Assembly (NCBI GenBank): GCA_003339415.1
Contig: PDHQ01000128.1
Span: 28,983 to 92,982, forward strand
From: Ophiocordyceps camponoti-saundersi (nom. inval.)
Lineage: Eukaryota > Ascomycota > Sordariomycetes > Hypocreales > Ophiocordycipitaceae
Direction: 5' to 3'
DNA length: 64,000 nt
Shown: in pieces, positions 1 through 10,689 of the stretch
How the letters are laid out: the number at the start of each line of letters is the position of its first letter
How positions within the stretch are numbered: position 1 is the first letter of the stretch
The notes under the pieces: model-generated
Database searches by the model: none
Seen by the model: only the letters and a program-made list of their open reading frames with translations
What the model was told of the DNA's origin: nothing
Program-made: the position numbers and the translations under genes

Positions 1-461
1 TATATCGAAGGAGTTCCGCTCCCTCCGGAGCTATAAAAAAAAAAGGAAACTATAGCTATAACGGCCGAGAAAATATTACTAACTAATAGAGTTAGAGTAA
101 GGGGGGCGCCTCCCCGGACCCTCTTAGACTCCGCTACTTATTCGATAATTGCCTATACGGAGACTAAGGCGTCCCCCGAAATAATCTTACTAATATTTAC
201 CTTAGCTTCTAATAAGGTAAGAGGTACGGTAAACCCTTAGGTTTAAGTTTACTATAATTCGGAGTAAAGCTATATTCCGGGTAAAAAATTTTCGCGGTCG
301 CGATCGACCTATATAGCGTTGCCCTCCCCCTTAGAGTCGCTCCGGGCGCGGCTTAAGGCTATCGCTATAAGGTAACGGAAAAAGCGGAGTCTGCTTATAA
401 TATAAGAATAAGGGTTCCGTATCCGCGTCGCTATAAGCGCAGAGTCCGTAAAATATATAAA
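1..461. repeat. Dispersed repeat R1, copy a (cut by window edge)
   Basis: Matches 51813-52275 nearly end to end. The best conserved part is 85-150, with a GC hairpin core (GGGGGGCGCCTCCCC) followed by a GGACCCTCTTAGACTCCGC segment shared by both copies. The core lacks CA and TG, so RIP cannot change it. The left end is outside the window. No family recognised and no open frame. Confidence 0.8.
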
Positions 462-469
462 AGTTAAAT

Positions 470-3020
470 AAAAGAATTAAATTATAGCTTTTAGAAAATA
501 AAAGTATATAAAGATAACGTTAATAATAAGTCTAACTTACCTTATATATATTAAATTAAACTCTAACTAAGCTTACTAGCGCTCGCTTTTATAAGCTATT
601 ATAAATAAATAATATTTATCTTTATTTACTTCTCTTACCTTATATTTACTAAATACGTAATATATCCTTACTTTCTTTTTTTTAATATATATATTTAAAT
701 ATACTTTTAATTTATTATTCTTTTTTATATAAACTTTAGTTATACTCCTACTTAAATAGATAATTATATTTTTTAATAAATATTTCTAAAAATAAACCCC
801 TTAAACCTTTTTACTTATAGTTTTATATACTTTACTAATATTAGCTATATATTATTATTAAGCCTATACTCCTTATAATATTTAATATAAGCTACTTATT
901 TAGCTATATATAGTTATTTCTTATAAAACTTAATATACCTTTTTATAAAGTAAAATTAAATATAAATAATACTTAGCAAAATAACTAGGAATTATAATTT
1001 ATCCTTACTATAATCTTATAATCCCTTTATATCTTTACTAATATATCCTCTTATATATATATTTTATTATAATTTTACCTATAAGTTTTTCTTTTTCTTT
1101 ATCTTTTCTTTTTATATATATATATACTCTTATATACTCGTATATAATATAAAAAACTTTATTTTATAATATAATCCTTCTTTACTATATATATTTAAAG
1201 CTTATAGCTAAACTTTTTAGTAATTAAGAAAACTTATATTAAAAATATACTATTATTAATTAAACTTAGATTTTAATATAAACTAAATTATAACTATAGC
1301 CTCTTTTTTAATAATTTTAACTATTATAAATATATTATAGGAATTATATACTATAATAATCTAACTATATTCGCAGATTTTTTATTTTTAAAACTAGTTA
1401 AACCCTTCCCCTTACTTAAAAGCTAATAGGACTTATAGTAAAAGATTAACTACTTTATAGAATACCGCTTAAACTTTTTAACTTAGCAGCAAGGCTTTTT
1501 ATAAACCTTTCTAGCTACTTACTCTAATAAGATAGCTAAATACCGAAACTTAAGGGCGTTTAATAACTTTAGATATATACTCCCTTTTAATTATATTACT
1601 TAGTTTTAAGAAAAGCTTAAAATTATTATAATTTCCCTTAATAGTTCCGAAAGCTTTATAAGTAAAATAAAATATAAAAGTATTTTTTACTATTAGTAGT
1701 TAAGTTTAAATTAATTATACTACTCCCCGTACTTATACCTATTATAATATAGAAGTAGATACCTATTTCCTTTATAATTTTTATTTCGCTAAAATATATA
1801 GTAAAGCGCCTCGCTCTTATACTTATTCCTATTTCCCTTATCCCTTTTATTAATATCTAAGTTTATAAAATAAATTTAATATATAAATACTTAAATATTA
1901 TATTAGTTATTTACCTTATCGTAAAATTACTTAGAATAATATTAATAAAAACTAAGAATTACTATCTTATCCTTATTAGGATTTCTACTTACCTCTTAGC
2001 TTTTACTAATATATGCCCTTAACTATTTTACTAAGATTTCGCTTATTACGGTTTTTCTCTTTTCCCTTTTTCTCCGTAACTTTAAATTTTTATTTATAAT
2101 ACTAATATTATTATTTATTTAATATCTCCTTTTTATAATAATATTTAGTAAATATAACTATTATAATATTTATATTATATTAACTAACTAAGTATTCTTA
2201 TACTTTTTAAAAAATTCTTTACTAAATTTTCTAACTTTCTCCTTATAGCGCCTTCTTATCCTTATCGCTATTTTCTAAAAATATATAACTGCGATAATAG
2301 CATAGTTTTATAAAACCTAACTATATTTAATAAGTTATTACTTTATTAACTTTTTTATTCTATATATTTAAATATTAAAATAAAAGCTAAATATTATAAA
2401 AAAAACTTTAAAACTAATATTAAGCTTAAAGAGAATAATACTAAACCTAATATAAAAATAATAAATACTAAAATTAAAAAATAATCTAAACTTATATTTA
2501 TAAGCTATATTTCTTATTCTCCTTATCTCTTTTCCTTTTTATATTATATACTTACTAACTATAAGCTTTATTTAAAAACTAGCCCTTTCCGCTTTTTAAA
2601 ATAATTAATAACTAATTAGGTCGCCTCTATAATATTACGCTCCTAAGTATTAAGGTTAAAGATATTCTAACTATCTATATTAAAAAATTATTAAAAAATA
2701 AATTATCTCCTTTTTTTAATAAAAAGCTAGCGTTTAAAAAAGCTAAGTAAAATAATTTACTTAAAAAAGTAATTTAAGTATTATTATTATAAAACTTTAA
2801 AGCTAGCTTTCCCTTTATTATATTATATTTTATAATTATATACTAATATATATCTTATAAGTAATAGTAGTAAATACTTATAGCGCGTAACTATTAAGTT
2901 TAGTAATAGTTACCTTATAGCTAGTAACGTTTATAAAGTTAAAAAGTATAGCGTATTTATTATTATTAATAACTTAGCTAATATTAGCAGCTTATATTAT
3001 AATAGTTAAATAGCTAATAG
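470..3020 (+). repeat. Dispersed repeat R2, copy a
   Basis: About 2.55 kb repeated at about 29881-32430 with a constant offset of 29411 bases at several landmarks (for example 481 and 29892, 2140 and 31551), so the copies are almost free of indels and differ by transitions. Roughly 1605-1945 resembles the protease region of the Gypsy elements (38672-39020), and 1971-2140 resembles the 3' half of their LTR. The rest (470-1400, 2141-3020) is very AT-rich and not recognised. The copies part at 3020/32430, where this one joins the satellite leader. Confidence 0.78.
1605..2140 (+). mobile_element. Gypsy-related protease-region fragment joined to LTR tail (in R2a)
   Basis: 1605-1945 follows the order of short landmarks seen in the Gypsy elements at 38672-39020 (ACTATTAGTAGTTAAGTTTAAATTAA, then GTAGATACC, then TTTCGCTAAAATA, then CCCTTTTATTAATATCTAA). 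It is followed within about 25 bases by sequence like the 3' half of the Gypsy LTR, ending TTATAATA as the LTRs end CCGTAATA. Reverse transcriptase and integrase are missing between them. I infer an internally deleted relative that was amplified in this form. Similarity was judged by eye. Confidence 0.6.
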
Positions 3021-3160
3021 TAGGGGCAGATTTACGTTTAAACTATAAGTCTAAGACTAGAAAATTAGTTTTTATAATATAATATATAAATTATCTTATC
3101 GACTAAGTATATTTTATTACCTCTTCTTATCTCCTATATTATATATAATAACTTACGTAA
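3021..3160 (+). repeat. Satellite leader, copy 1 (mutated)
   Basis: A 140-base unique leader in front of the 36-bp array, repeated at 62933-63072 at the same length. Wherever the right-hand copy keeps an extra CA or TG (tCCAGg, atCAGt, aCATAAt, taCAAa, gCATAt, tTTGTTa), this copy has TA, so the right copy is nearer the ancestral state. One site goes the other way (ACGT here, ATGT there), probably simple CpG deamination. Confidence 0.85.
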
Positions 3161-4971
3161 CTGCCCTCCTTATTCCCTAAAAAATAAACCTATTAACTAC
3201 TTTTCTTATCCCTTAAAAGATAAACCTATTAACTGCTCTTCTTATCCCCTAAGAGATAAACCTATTAACTGCTCTTCTTATCCCCTAAAGGATAAACCTA
3301 TTAATTACTCTTCTTATCCCCTATAAGATAAACTTATTAACTGCTCTTCTTATCCCTTAGGGGATAAACTTATTAACTGCTCTTCTTATCCCCTAAAAGA
3401 TAAACCCGTTAACTACTCTTCTTATCCCCTAAGGGATAAACCTATTAACTACTCTTCTTATCCCCTAAGGGATAAACCCGTTAACTGCTCTTCTTATCCC
3501 TTAAGGGATAAACCTATTAACTACTTTTTTTATCCTTTAGGGGATAAACCCGTTAACTGCTCTTCTTATCCCTTAAAGGATAAACCCGTTAACTGCTCTT
3601 CTTATCCCCTAAAGGATAAACTTATTAACTGCTTTTCTTATCCCTTAAGGGATAAACTTATTAACTGCTCTTCTTATCCCTTAAGGGATAAACCTATTAA
3701 CTGCTCTTCTTATCCCCTAAAAGATAAACTTATTAACTGCTTTTTTTATCCCTTAAGGGATAAACCTATTAACTGCTCTTTTTATCCCTTAAGGGATAAA
3801 CCTATTAACTGCTCTTCTTATCTTTTAAGGGATAAACCCGTTAACTACTCTTCTTATCCCCTAGGGGATAAACTTATTAACTGCTCTTCTTATCCCCTAA
3901 AGGATAAACTTATTAACTACTTTTCTTATTCCCTTAGGCTCTTCTTATCCCCTAAGGGATAAACCCGTTAACTGCTCTTCTTATCCCTTAAAGGATAAAC
4001 CTATTAACTACTCTTCTTATCCCTTAAGGGATAAACTTATTAACTGCTTTTCTTATCCCTTAAGGGATAAACTTATTAACTGCTCTTCTTATCCCTTAGG
4101 GGATAAACTTATTAACTGCTCTTCTTATCCCTTAAGGGATAAACCTATTAACTGCTCTTCTTATCCCCTAAGGGATAAACCTATTAACTGCTCTTCTTAT
4201 CCCCTAAGGGATAAACCTATTAACTACTCTTCTTATCCCTTAAGGGATAAACCTATTAATTACTTTTCTTATCCCTTAAGGGATAAACTTATTAACTACT
4301 TTTCTTATCCCTTAAGGGATAAACTTATTAACTACTCTTCTTATCCCTTAGGGGATAAACTTATTAACTACTCTTCTTATCCCCTAAGGGATAAACCTAT
4401 TAACTGCTCTTCTTATCCCCTAAGGGATAAACCTATTAACTACTCTTCTTATCCCTTAAGGGATAAACCTATTAATTACTTTTCTTATCCCCTAAGGGAT
4501 AAACTTATTAACTACTCTTCTTATCCCTTAAGGGATAAACTTATTAACTACTCTTCTTATCCCCTAAGGGATAAACTTATTAACTACTTTTCTTATCCTT
4601 TAAGGGATAAACTTATTAACTGCTCTTCTTATCCCTTAGGGGATAAACTTATTAACTACTTTTCTTATCCCCTAAGGGATAAACTTATTAACTACTTTTC
4701 TTATCCCTTAAGGGATAAACTTATTAACTACTCTTCTTATCTTTTAAGGGATAAACTTATTAACTACTCTTCTTATCCTTTAAGGGATAAACCTATTAAC
4801 TACTCTTCTTATCCCCTAAGGGATAAACCTATTAACTGCTTTTCTTATCCCTTAAGGGATAAACCTATTAACTACTCTTTTTATCCCCTAAAGGATAAAC
4901 TTATTAACTGCTTTTTTTATCCCTTAAGGGATAAACTTATTAACTACTCTTCTTATCTTTTAGGGGATAAA
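3161..4971 (+). repeat. 36-bp palindromic minisatellite, main array (about 50 units)
   Basis: Tandem units of 36 bases. Each unit has a CTCTTC segment, a palindromic core TTATCCCTTAAGGGATAA (or CCCCTAAGGG, CCCTTAGGGG, CCCCTAGGGG variants) and AAACCTATTAACTG. The core arms contain CCCTAA or TTAGGG-like hexamers. One partial unit interrupts the register near 3930-3950. Most units are in the mutated state (TTATCC/GGATAA, CTTATTAAC, AACTAC). No coding function is proposed. Confidence 0.93.
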
Positions 4972-5170
4972 TACCTATTATCTTAGGTATATCGTTATTA
5001 TTTTATATAATATAGTTAATCTCTTTATCTTTTCGTACCTATATTAATAAAATATAAAACTTAACTCCCGCTCCTTAAATTAAGATATAGATAAGACGCG
5101 TCTTTTTAGTTTACCTAAAGCGCTATACGCGATAGTTAGCTTATTTCTCTCTAGTTATCTTTTATAAGAT
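4972..5170 (+). repeat. Higher-order spacer 1
   Basis: About 199 bases between satellite arrays, starting after GGATAAATACC. Repeated at 5426-5623 and in part at 5808-5932. Shared landmarks are AACTTAACTCCCGCTCCTTAAA, AAGACGCGTCTTTTTAGTTTAC and TTAGCTTATTTCTCTCTA. With the following short array it forms a higher-order unit of about 400 bases. Confidence 0.85.
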
Positions 5171-5425
5171 TAACCTATTAACTACCTTTCTTATCCCCTA
5201 AAGGATAAACTTATTAGCTATTTTTCTTATCTCCTAAAAGATAAACTTATTAACTACTCTTCTTATCTTTTAAAAAATAAACTTATTAACTACTCTTCTT
5301 ATTCCCTAAAAAATAAACTTATTAACTACTTTTCTTATCCCTTAGGGGATAAACTTATTAATAACTTTTCTTATCCTCTAAGGGATAAACTTATTAACTA
5401 CTCTCCTTATCCCTTAGGGGATAAA
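5171..5425 (+). repeat. 36-bp minisatellite, second array (about 7 units)
   Basis: About seven units of the palindromic satellite between two copies of the 199-base spacer. Units are degenerate and strongly mutated, with cores such as TTATCTTTTAAAAAATAA. The array ends in GGATAAATACTTATCG like its neighbours. Confidence 0.85.
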
Positions 5426-5623
5426 TACTTATCGTTTTAAATATATTATTATTATCCTATATAGTATAGTTAATCTCCTTATCTTTTTATACTTACGTTA
5501 ACGAAATATAAAACTTAACTCCCGCTCCTTAAACTAAAATATAGATAAAACGCGTCTTTTTAGTTTACCTAAAGCGCTATACGTAATAGTTAGCTTATTT
5601 CTCTCTAATTATCTTTTATAAGA
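5426..5623 (+). repeat. Higher-order spacer 2
   Basis: Second copy of the spacer at 4972-5170, about the same length (198 bases) and landmark order. It differs by scattered C/T and G/A changes. Confidence 0.85.
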
Positions 5624-5807
5624 TTAACTTATTAACTACTTTTCTTATCCCCTAAGGGATAAACTTATTAATTATTTTTCTTATCTTTTAAGGGATAAAT
5701 TTATTAATTACTTTTCTTATCTTTTAAGAGATAAACTTATTAACTACTTTTCTTATCCCTTAAAGGATAAACTTATTAACTACTCTCCTTATCCCTTAAG
5801 GGATAAA
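5624..5807 (+). repeat. 36-bp minisatellite, third array (about 5 units)
   Basis: About five palindromic units, ending GGATAAATACTTATCG and followed by the third, shorter spacer copy. Confidence 0.85.
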
Positions 5808-5932
5808 TACTTATCGTTTTAGGTATATTATTATTATCTTATATAGTATAATTAATCTCCTTATCTTTTCGTACTTATATTAACGAAATATAAGACTTAA
5901 CTTCCGCTTCTTAGACTAAAATATAGATAAGA
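5808..5932 (+). repeat. Higher-order spacer 3, truncated into the 31-bp satellite
   Basis: Matches the first two thirds of spacers 1 and 2 up to GACGCGTCTC, then passes straight into a 31-base tandem repeat. The 31-base unit appears to be an expansion of a piece of the spacer itself (ACGCGTCTTTTTAGTTTACC, then AAAGCGCTATACG). Confidence 0.8.
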
Positions 5933-6118
5933 CGCGTCTCTTTAATCTATCTAAAGTGCTATACGCTTCTCTTTTATTTATCCGAAATACTACACGCGTC
6001 TCTTTTATTTATCTAAAACGCTATACGCGTCTCTTTTATCTACCCGAAATACTATATATATCTTTTTTATCTTTCTAAAACGCTATACGCGTCTCTTTCC
6101 TCTACCCGAAACGCTATA
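5933..6118 (+). repeat. 31-bp minisatellite (6 units)
   Basis: Six units of 31 bases fit the interval exactly (186 bases). Each unit runs CGCGTCTCTTTTATCTACCC then GAAACGCTATA, with CpG-rich edges. It is derived in place from the spacer sequence. Confidence 0.88.
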
Positions 6119-7395
6119 CGCTATAACTATAATATTTCGCTTACTTCTCTTTTATTATTTTCTATTATAAGTTTATAATAATAATATAATTCGCTAATAT
6201 AAGGTTTAAACTTTCTCTATTAGTTTTTATTATAAAAACCTATTATAAGAGGTATAATAAGTATAATAATAAATAATATATTCTTTAAAAATAGCTTTAT
6301 ATAAGTAAGTAAGTAAGCTAAAATATATATCTTATATATATATTATATACTTATAGTTATATAGCTTATAGCTATACTTATAATTTGCTAATTAATTAGC
6401 TATTAAGGATATTTAAATATTTCTTTCTCTTACGTATATATATACTAGTTTTTTCTTAATTTTATCTTTAGTAAAATTACTAATCGCTTTATTTATCTAA
6501 GTTTATATTATTACGCGTAAATAATAGTAAAAAAATATATTCGCTTTTTATAATATATATCCTAATACCTAAGGGATTAAGTTAATAAATTTAGTAAATA
6601 TTACTTATAAGATATTCGCTTTTAATAAGTAAGCTAGTTATTTAGCTATTTATAATATAACTTTAAGATAACCCCGGTAAAAGTTATAACCCCGCTTAAT
6701 TTTTTCCTTAGCTAAAGTTATACTCGCCTAAGCTTTAATTAGGTAAGATAGGGGAAATATATAAATAAGTTTATTATAAAAGGACTCGGCACTTATCTTA
6801 AAGCTATTTATAAGTAGTAACTATAAGCTACCTCTTACTAAAGTTATAATCTTAGATAGATTCTAATAAAATTAGAATATTATATTAAATAAAAAATAAA
6901 TTAAGTAATTAATTTATATATCTAAAAGTTAAAATATAGGTAAGTATATTATATATATATTTATATAAACTATAAATATAAAAAGCTTAATTTCTAACCT
7001 TTAAGCTTAGAGGCCTTCCTTATATATATAATATATATATATATATAAAAATAGTAATTTTTAGAGAAAGGCTTTTAAGAATAAAAATACTAGCTTTTAA
7101 GCTAGCGATATACTAAGTAGGATTATTTTATTATTATTATAGAATTTAAATAAATATATATATCTTTATATTAAAGTTTTCCTTTTATATTTAATAACCC
7201 CCTTAATTATATCTTACTTACTTATAGTTATATAAATTAAAGTTAGTTTTTCCTTTTTAATATTACCTTTATAGCTATAAGGCTAGGGACTAATTAAAAT
7301 AGTAATAAAGTATTCTTATAAAAGTAACTTATTATAAGGTTAATAATAGTATTAATAAAGATATTAAAATTCCTAATACTTATAACTATAATAAT

Positions 7396-7484
7396 AATTT
7401 TACTAAGTTTATTTTATAAAGCTATGCCTTAAGAAGTAAAGTTAGCAGCGCTAACTAACTAAAAGGGAGGTTTATAAAGTAAGC
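7396..7484 (+). repeat. Short repeat D, copy 1
   Basis: About 90 bases shared with 8101-8190 and 34671-34758: TACTAAGTTTAT at the start, GCAGCGCTAACTAA in the middle, and GGAGG then TTATAAAGTAAG at the end. Function unknown. The preceding 40 bases (attcctaat-type) are also weakly similar. Confidence 0.7.
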
Positions 7485-8100
7485 CCTTATAATATAACTT
7501 AAAATCTTCGCTATAATATTTACTAATATATATACTGTAACTACTTAAAACTTAGATAATATCTATATATAATAAGAACTAAGGAAGTATAATTATCCCT
7601 TACTTAAAACTAGCGTAATTTCGGATAAATAACTTATAATAAATAAGCTCTCTAATATAATAAATTAAGCTTATAAGCTAGCTAACCTTATTAAGTAAAA
7701 AGTCTTCTTTTAAGCTTTATAGTTTTTCCTCTCTAATAAATAGTTTATATATATATATATACCTAAATACTTATATAAGCTATTAATATAATATAGTATA
7801 TTTTATATATACTACTTATAAGATTAACTATATATATTAGCTTACTCTTCTTATACTTAGTAGTTTATTTCTCTTTTAGTCTAAGCTTTTAAAGTATTAA
7901 CTACTAATCGATAAACTTCTCTCTAAATATTCCTTAAGCTAGTTAAGTAAAAATTATAATTATAATAGCTATTATTTTTATACTTAGTATTAGAGGAAAT
8001 CTAAGATACTTAGCGCTTAATATTAAAAAAGCTATTCCTATATCTTATATAGTAAAAGGTAGCCTTAATAAATATAGTAATATTCCTAATATAATAATTA

Positions 8101-8190
8101 TAATTCTACTAAGTTTATATAGTAAGGCTAAGGCCCTAAGAAGTAAGGCCGGCAGCGCTAACTAACTAAGAAGGAGGCTTATAAAGTAAG
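8101..8190 (+). repeat. Short repeat D, copy 2
   Basis: Second copy of the 90-base repeat, with the GC-richer middle GGCCGGCAGCGCTAACTAAC. It lies about 705 bases after copy 1, in the same orientation. Confidence 0.7.
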
Positions 8191-8454
8191 CTATATAATA
8201 CTAGATATTTCCGCGTTATAATAACGCTTTTACTATCCTTCTTTATTTCCCTAAATAGCTTATTAGTAGTTACTTTAAAGTAAATAAAATCTAGTATTTT
8301 TATTATAGTTATACTATTAACTACCTTACCGTATTCTTTAACGCTACTAGTTATAAGCTTAAACTACTAGTTATTCTTACCTTCGTTAATACGTTTTCTT
8401 AAAAGTTCTACTATAGTTTAATATAAGGTAGCTAATAAACTAAATATATAAGAA

Positions 8455-10040
8455 TAGCTTTAAGAATAATTTATTAATATATCTTATTTCTCTTAGCGTA
8501 ATTAGCTAATTAGATAATAAACTTAAAGCTAAGTTTACTAATAATCTTTTAGTTAATACCTATTATATTTACTCTATAATAAATAATATTCTTTCTTAGC
8601 TATTAGAAAAATATTAATTAGTTACTATTATTCTTAGCTAAGAAATATTTTACTTACTTAAACTTAATATTATTAAGGAATCTTATAATACCTTATAGCC
8701 TTATACTACCCTTATAGCCTTATTTTAATATATATATAGCTTACCTAAGTTATAAAAACCCTTTATATAAGATCCTTCTTATCTTATAACTTCTTACTTT
8801 ACCTTTTATATTCCTTATTTATTACTTTATATATTCGAATAGGTATTTAGTTTTTAGATATTTACCCTCTTTATATATCGCGTATAAGAGGGCATTACGA
8901 TAATAAGTATACTCCTTTTTAAAATCCCTTAATACTAATATTAGATAGCTTATCTAATAAATATATCTTTAATCTTATTAGTATAATTACGCTTATTAAA
9001 GCGCTATTATTATAAAAAGTAATAAATAAGTATAATAATTTTATACTTATAATAATAAAAAAGCTAACTTAGCTGCTAAGCTATAAGGATAAAAAAAAAG
9101 AGGCTTCTTAGTTTCGTAGGAGTAATAAGCACTCCTGCTTATATATATATATAGCCCTTATAAAGAAGATTATTTTAAGGAAGTATATAGGACTATCTAG
9201 TTTATATAAGCTTATAAGGACCTGCTAAGTTATATGGGCTAGTTAGGATTATAAGGTTTAGAAAAGTTATTTAATCTTACTTACCTAATTTAATAAATCT
9301 AATTAATTAGTATTCGCTTAGCTAAAAGAGGCTAAAGGACTTAGAAAGGGTTAGATTTATACTTATAAGAAGGGGTTAATTTCCTACCTTTAGTAAAAAG
9401 ACCTAAGGTAGCTATAAGCCCTTTTATATAAAGTTAGTCGCCGTAAGCGTATTCGGACTTAGTAAGGTAAGGCTACTTATTATAAATTCCTTCCTCCCTT
9501 AGCCCCTTTAATTTTACGTTTTTTAAATTTCTAGGAATTATATAAAATTACCCCTTTATCTTTTTTTCCCTTTTTCTTCTTCTTTTTCCTTTTTTTAGGA
9601 GTATCCTTTTAACCCTGCTAAACTAGCTTAGTTACGTAAGTGCTTGCTAAGTTTATCCTTAATAGTAAGCTTTATTTATAATTACTCTCTAGCCTAACTA
9701 TTTCTATAATAAAAAAAATCCTAAATTATTCTATAGCTTTTTCTTAAAAAATTTATAATTATACTAAGAAGCTTATTTATAAACTTATTACTTAAATAGC
9801 TTTAAAGTAACTTCTTAAATCTTATAATATTATTATAAGTTTTTATTATTAGATTTTATTTATAAAATATTTTTATAAAATATATTATAACCTAATTTTC
9901 TACTATAAGCTATTAAGCGTATAGTTTTACTTATTATAATATTTAACCTTATAGGAAATTTACTTAAGTAATACTTTTATATTTTTAAAATCTAGCTAAA
10001 TATTACGCTAGTATTTAGTACTAATATTAAGGTTATAGAA
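8455..10040 (+). repeat. Repeat G, copy 1 (with about 1 kb of extra sequence)
   Basis: 8455-8640 matches 23245-23440, and 9655-10040 matches about 23470-23860. The two blocks are nearly adjacent in the other copy but 1 kb apart here. The intervening 8641-9654 has no match I can see and holds GC-richer stretches near 9230-9490 and a pyrimidine run near 9560-9590. The repeat ends directly in a degenerate 36-bp satellite. Confidence 0.65.
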
Positions 10041-10428
10041 ACCTATTAACTACTCCTCTTATAAACTATAAGATAAGCTAAGTAATTACCTTTCTTCTCC
10101 CCTAAAATTAAACTCGCTAACTACTTTTCTTTCTCCTAAATATAAACTTATTCTTATTTATTACTTTTCTTATCCTTAAAGGGATAAACTTATTTACTTT
10201 ATTCTTATTCCCTAAAAAATAAACTCTTTTACTTATAAACCTATTTACTCCTCTTCCTATCTTTTACTAGATAAACCTATTTACTTATAAACTTACTTAC
10301 TTTTTTTCTTATTCCCTAAGCTATAAACTTATTTATTACTATTCTTATTCCCTAAAAGATAAACTTCTTAACTACTCGTATCTTTTTTAAAATAAACCCG
10401 TTTACTATACTCTTTATCCCTTAAGGGT
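10041..10428 (+). repeat. Degenerate 36-bp minisatellite at end of repeat G1
   Basis: About ten strongly decayed units, recognised by TTATCC(C)...GGATAAAC spacing and TATTAACTAC segments. Unit length has drifted by small indels. The last clear core is TTATCCCTTAAGGG near 10405-10420. Confidence 0.75.
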
Positions 10429-10689
10429 TAGGTTAAAAGCGATACTTATATAAACCCCCTCCTTAACTTTTTATTTTTATAGTAAAAGTAAAATTAGCTT
10501 TTAGCTTTTTAGGCTATTTTATTATTAGCCTCCGCCTTAGCTTTCGTTTTAAGCCTTAACTTTATTACTATAATCGCCTCCTTTTAGAAGGAATAAACCT
10601 TTTTATTTAAATTAGATCTTCTATTAACTAATAAAATATCTTAAAGTAAGTATCTTAGTAAGATTAAAGCTAATAAACTAGTTATTAGT

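Larger units (their letters stand above)
6119..8454. other. AT-rich decayed sequence, no gene seen
   Basis: No frame of note on either strand. It is TA-rich with (TA)n runs near 6950, 7035 and 7760. The only structure I can support is two copies of short repeat D (7396-7484 and 8101-8190). It is probably decayed transposon, family unknown. Confidence 0.6.

Noticed and set aside
85..105. Rolling-circle nick site next to a hairpin (AAATATTAC near GGGGGGCGCC)
   Set aside because: The nonanucleotide is not TAATATTAC in either copy, the hairpin does not enclose it, and no Rep-like frame is visible.
3161..4971. CRISPR-like array of palindromic repeats
   Set aside because: Units are directly tandem with no unique spacers, and the sequence context is fungal.
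3161..4971. Telomere
   Set aside because: CCCTAA/TTAGGG hexamers occur once per arm within a 36-bp unit and in both orientations, not as a uniform run.
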